From NCBI RefSeq assembly GCF_001638985.1, contig NW_017265190.1, positions 124,001 to 188,000 on the forward strand: a DNA stretch of 64,000 nt, in the 5' to 3' direction. The stretch is from Phycomyces blakesleeanus NRRL 1555(-) (taxonomy: Eukaryota > Mucoromycota > Mucoromycetes > Mucorales > Phycomycetaceae). Below the pieces are notes generated by a model. That model was not told the DNA's origin, ran no database searches, and saw nothing but the letters and a program-made list of their open reading frames with translations. Made by a program: the position numbers and the translations under genes. Positions 60,180-64,000 of the stretch are shown here, in pieces; position 1 is the first letter of the stretch; each line of letters begins with the position of its first letter.

Positions 60180-62913
60180 TACGCGAAAAAAAAGGAAAAG
60201 GCAACAGGCACAAGATAGAAAATATAAGCTTAAAATCTCATTTTTGTATATATATATATATTTTAAGCACAGCTCAATCTGATACAGTGTTTTTACTTGA
60301 GATTGAGACAAATTAGGAATTTCCTTTAGCTCAACAGAACAAAGGTCTATTTAGACCAATAGAAACATGACATAAAAACAATTTAATAAAAAAAAATGAA
60401 TCTGATGTATATATAAATATATATATATATAAATATATACATATATGCTCTATAGGGTCTTTATGGGTAACAAAAGAGAAATATATATTCTGTAACTTCT
60501 GGAGCAAGCAGTAAAAGATCGATTATACTATGGTAAAAATACAAAAGAGGAGTTTTTTTTTGCAAGATTTTCCGGGGGTTAAGGGTCGTTTTAAGGTTGA
60601 ACTTTCTTTTCTATGGTGTACCCAAGAAGAATCTCTAAATTTCTTCAAAAGGTTTCTTTACTTCTTTGACACAGCTTCATTTTGTATTTTAATGTGTTAT
60701 AATATGGTATAAGATATTCTTTCAAAACCTTTGTATTTGCATATGTATCTGTATTGACATCGTATTGGACCTGGCAGCCTTTTGACTCCACCATACTAAA
60801 CAGTCTGGTGCTTAGACTTTAGGCAACATGAAAAGAAGTTCAAGTAAAGACAGTCTTGATATTGTGGATCTCACTTAAATACAGCTTATTAACGGTATCT
60901 GCTGCATATTTTAATGACCTTTTGAATCTCATTAACCTTTGGGTTTGCTTCAATAAGCTTATATATCGGCTTGAAATTCTTAACAGTGACTCTTGCAAGT
61001 TTACCTTTTTCAGATTCAGTTCCAAGTCTTTGTTAACAAAGGTGTGACTATGATAACCTACTGTTTCATCTATAGCCTCTAAGAAGAAGAAATATATATC
61101 CTTTTGTTTTTCTTTTGAGAAAAGTAGTACTTTGTATAATATATGGGTAATTCTTACAAGATTAGTATATAAGAAAAGGCTTTATAAGCAGGAATTTCAT
61201 TAAGCTATTAAGAACACGATTTCTTTTTTCGATCTAGTTACTTTTGTTTCGAGGCACTTTGTTGCTGATTGATGCCGAACCAAAAGGAACTCTTCATGAG
61301 TCCGGCAAATGGTTGAAAGCGAAAGTTTGAAAATGTTGTGTTCCACGGAAACTACGTAGCCAAAGAATAGTTTATATATATTAAGAATACAGACAAAAGT
61401 AACAAGAATAAAAGAAATAAATGAAAGGAGATAAAGCATGTACAGAGTTTCTCCTTTTCTTTATTTGTTGGGTTATTAAATTGCCGCCGATAAACCTAAA
61501 AATGAAAATTGGCGTGAAATCTTCAAAATGTATAACTGTATGAGTTCGTTAATCCTAAAGGGGGTCCACCTTTTCTGATGGGAGCCGACGGTTCGATTTT
61601 ACCAGACCATCCAAATGTGACTTTTTATGCAAATTCCAATAATTATATCTGGTCCCTAATGATACATAAACTACTATTATTATTATTATTATAAAGTTAC
61701 TTTAATATATAGATAGATAGGTAGTGTATGGACTTGTAGCAATTAATAATCATTTTCTTGGGTGTAGATTTTCTTTACATCAGTAAAAATATATTCACTC
61801 AGTAATATTGTTTTTCGAAATTTTAAAAGCATACGCAAAATCATGTTGAGCAACCCATATGGTAATGAACTGTGGTGTGAGCCAAGTTTACCAAGCAAAA
61901 AAAAATAAAAATAAAAATATATATCGAAAACCTATAAATAACCAGGTTCATTAGCCCTGTTCATTAACCCGCTTATAGCCCATGTCCCATAACTCTCTTT
62001 TAGCCCGAATCTATAATCTGCTTCTACCCCGGTCTATTACCCCAATGCATTAAAGCCAAAGCTCGATATAGTAGAGAGGTTGTGGACTTGTAACAATCTA
62101 GTCAGTAAAGTTTACGCAAGTGTTTACGTTTTGCAGCACAAAGTTTATATAGCCAAATTTGTTATAAACATTGCAAACACAATTAACGCAATCTTTGATT
62201 TAGAAAATATACTTTTAATATAGATGATTTATTGTTATATTGACATAAGAAGCAGCACAAGGTGTATACAATATTTGTAGAAACATAGACAAACAAGCAA
62301 AGCATCTAATAATGGTGACTTTGTTGGAGAATTTTGTCTTAAAATACACCATGCGTCTATGGACCAGACACTATTAAGTCAGGTTGTATTGAATTATATT
62401 TAATCGTATAAAAGCTAAGCTAAGATTAACTATTGTCATTCTTATCTCATATATCTAAAATATGCTTTTACTGACATTCTTAATACTAAACATAAATATT
62501 AATATCACACAGCCAAAATAGTAATGTAGAATATTTGGCTTTTAGACAATTGCTTTCAACACAATCAGGCATGATTATAAGGGTAAATATATCAAACTCA
62601 AAAGAAACAAAAGAACGAAAGGGTTATTATAAGTATTTTTTTCTTATCTTGTATATTACGAGGTAAGTATGCAATTTCTGTATGGGTTTAATGCTGGAAA
62701 AATTAAAAAACATTTGCACAAACAGAAACAAAACAACTCAGGAAAAACAATGATTAGGAGGCCTCCAGAATGTTGTCGGTACAAATAAGTGGAAACTCCC
62801 ATCAAACTACAACAATCTAAGGGTAAGAATACAGCAACAAGATCGGCACATAGTAAAACATAGCAACGACCAGAAGGAGAAAAGACGTAATATTATCTAA
62901 GGACTATTACAGC
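60180..62913. other. Gene-poor 2.7-kb interval
   Basis: No gene supported with confidence. It contains a perfect short hairpin GGTCTA-TT-TAGACC at 60344-60357, (TA)n tracts near 60250 and 60405-60445, and a minus-strand open frame without ATG at about 61190-60840. A degenerate array of TTA(T/A)(A)GCCC-like units lies at about 61945-62055. The remainder is AT-rich. Confidence 0.5.
60840..61190 (-). pseudogene. ATG-less open frame, possible gene remnant
   Basis: About 113 codons are open on the minus strand, with helical, protein-like composition (ELNLKKVNLQESLLRISSRY; RLMRFKRSLKYAADTVNKLY), but no ATG. A second short frame lies just upstream on the same strand (61439-61200, 79 codons with ATG; HEEFLLVRHQSATKCLETK). 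No family recognised. Either a decayed gene or chance. Confidence 0.2.
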
Positions 62914-64000
62914 TTATATATATTGTTTATCACGTTGAAGTCTATCCCTTATTCGGCGCGCCTTTCGAATCAAGCGATGGTCATCCCCAGAGGGATGATT
63001 ACCCAGCTTCCACTCAACAGCTCGGTATGCAAACCAGGATGCCTCAAGGATCAAATAGCCCGCCACAATCTCCAATACACCTGCACCCCAGCCCACATAA
63101 AATGCTTTTATTCCACCTTCATCACGCCATGTTCGGTGAACACAGTCAAAAAATCCTCGATAAGTTGTGTTGATTTTGTGGACACCTGAATCCTGCAACA
63201 TCAGCTTAAACATAACAGTGTCGATTGGATAGCTGATGGCCCGTGCTAAAATGCTGCTCGCTACCCCACATGCGATCTCAGGATAAAAAGTATTGAGCAT
63301 AGCAACATCGTCACGTTTGGGTTTCGGACTAGAGCGATCTTCACGGCGACGGGATCTGGATGGTTTTGCAGGTGTCTTGACTCCGAGTGTAAAGACTCGA
63401 TAAACGCGCTTATAAAGGTAAAGTAGCAGCTTCTCGGTAAGGGTGTTGACGATGCAGGAGGGCACAAAAGAGGACATGAGTGGGAGAGAGTTGCTAGATG
63501 AGTCATGTCGCCAAGGTATAAAGCGAACAAGATTCGATTTATATGCTGCCATAAAGTCTTTGTAGCCCAAGATACATCGGCGAGTCATTTCAGAGTTACT
63601 TTGGACTCTCATAACCAAAGCGGTCCGATGTAATGGATAAAGAGCGATGTTGATCGCGAATCCAGCACTACTTAAGGTAAGAAACCATCGTTTCCATTTA
63701 TAAACTCAAAGCTCATTCTTCCAAACCTTCGTTCGACAGCCTGGATCAAGAAGCGCCAGGGTAATCCTAGATGAGCCGTTGCTGGTGCGATGGTTGTTTG
63801 GAAGAACTCACTCAACAGCAATTCGTATGCACCTGCCACCGCCTGACCCACTAACCCAAGCCCAAATCCAGGGTATAGTGCACGAATTCCATCTCGTCTA
63901 GCTGTAGATAATAGGAATTTTGCGCTTCCCCAAGGAGTGTCTTTTCCTGAGCTGTAATAGGCGGGGAATGCCTGGTATCGATGCCTTGCCACTACCACTG
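62914..64000 (-). CDS. Mitochondrial carrier-like protein of the Ugo1/SLC25A46 type (5' end outside window)
   Basis: Exons 64000-63728 (partial) and 63670-62914; a 57-bp intron (63727-63671, GTTTGG...TTAAG) restores phase 2. About 343 residues are visible. Three carrier-like half-repeats can be traced: RRDGIRALYPGFGLGLVGQAV, then FAINIALYPLHRTALVMRVQ (Px(D/E) signature degraded to PLH), then SYPIDTVMFKLMLQDSG with RTWRDEGGIKAFYVGWGAGVLE. The first repeat lies beyond the edge. Degraded signatures and a long inter-repeat insertion with a basic patch (KTPAKPSRSRRRED) point to the outer-membrane Ugo1/SLC25A46 branch, involved in mitochondrial fusion and shape, rather than a metabolite carrier. 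The C-terminus is basic (RKARRIRDRLQRDKQYI). Confidence 0.75.

Noticed and set aside
61561..61612. tRNA-like box B (GGTTCGATTTTACC) near 61590
   Set aside because: Flanking bases do not pair into a T stem and no acceptor or anticodon stem can be drawn.

Overview
This is a eukaryotic, intron-rich, AT-rich window that looks fungal, most likely from Mucoromycota (a Mucorales-like genome; order not certain). The grounds are many short introns (about 90 in 64 kb, most 50-250 bp), coding exons richer in GC than the A/T-rich flanks, many microsatellites, Asn/Asp/Ser/Pro/Glu homopolymer tracts in proteins, and fungal-type orthologues (Set1, Doa1/Ufd3, Las17/WASP, mL44/Mrpl3, Ugo1-like). I rebuilt exon chains by joining open frames across GT-AG (or GC-AG) junctions and checking phase; nearly every join conserves phase and protein-family alignment. 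Family assignments come from recognition of motifs, not from a search.

Layout. 1-10.4 kb: the 3' part of the H3K4 methyltransferase SET1 (+), an IAH1-type SGNH esterase (+), a BAHD-type acyltransferase (+) and a YANK/STK32-family kinase (-). 11-19 kb: a Tc1/mariner-like MITE, an LPA acyltransferase (+), a small ribonuclease-kappa-like membrane protein (-) and WASP/Las17 (-). 19.3-23.5 kb: a 16-exon Doa1/PLAA gene (+), divergent from WASP. 23.5-28.5 kb: a gene-poor, repeat-rich stretch with a 1.07-kb interspersed repeat and two tRNA-headed SINE-like copies. 28.6-30.9 kb: a divergent HSPA12-like Hsp70 gene (+). 32.6-49.2 kb: signalling and traffic genes, namely a RapGAP-domain protein (+), a G-protein alpha subunit (-), a VPS9-ankyrin-PX-BAR protein (-) and a second STK32-family kinase (+). 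50.3-51.1 kb: a broken unknown ORF. 51.2-54.2 kb: a UCH37-type deubiquitinase (-). 55.7-56.8 kb: the second copy of the 1.07-kb repeat. 57.3-60.2 kb: mitochondrial ribosomal protein mL44 (+) converging on an SDF2-like MIR protein (-). 62.9-64 kb: the 3' part of a Ugo1/SLC25A46-like mitochondrial carrier (-), running off the window.

The most striking locus is the UCH37-like gene. Its N-terminus is built from four tandemly duplicated exons, each encoding one AT-hook, all in phase 1 and separated by near-identical ~60-bp introns. Its catalytic domain also carries a long poly-Glu insertion in the stretch that forms the active-site crossover loop. Together these suggest a DNA-tethered deubiquitinase. 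Other signals of note are an unusually high share of GC-AG introns (six of about 91), a pair of tRNA-like elements with compensatory stem changes, and two lipidated STK32 paralogues 36 kb apart.

Functional themes: the genes are unlinked housekeeping and signalling genes, not a pathway cluster. Recurrent themes are ubiquitin (Doa1, UCH), membrane signalling and traffic (G-alpha, RapGAP, VPS9-PX-BAR, STK32 pair, WASP), lipids and esters (LPAAT, IAH1, BAHD) and chromatin (SET1, AT-hook UCH).
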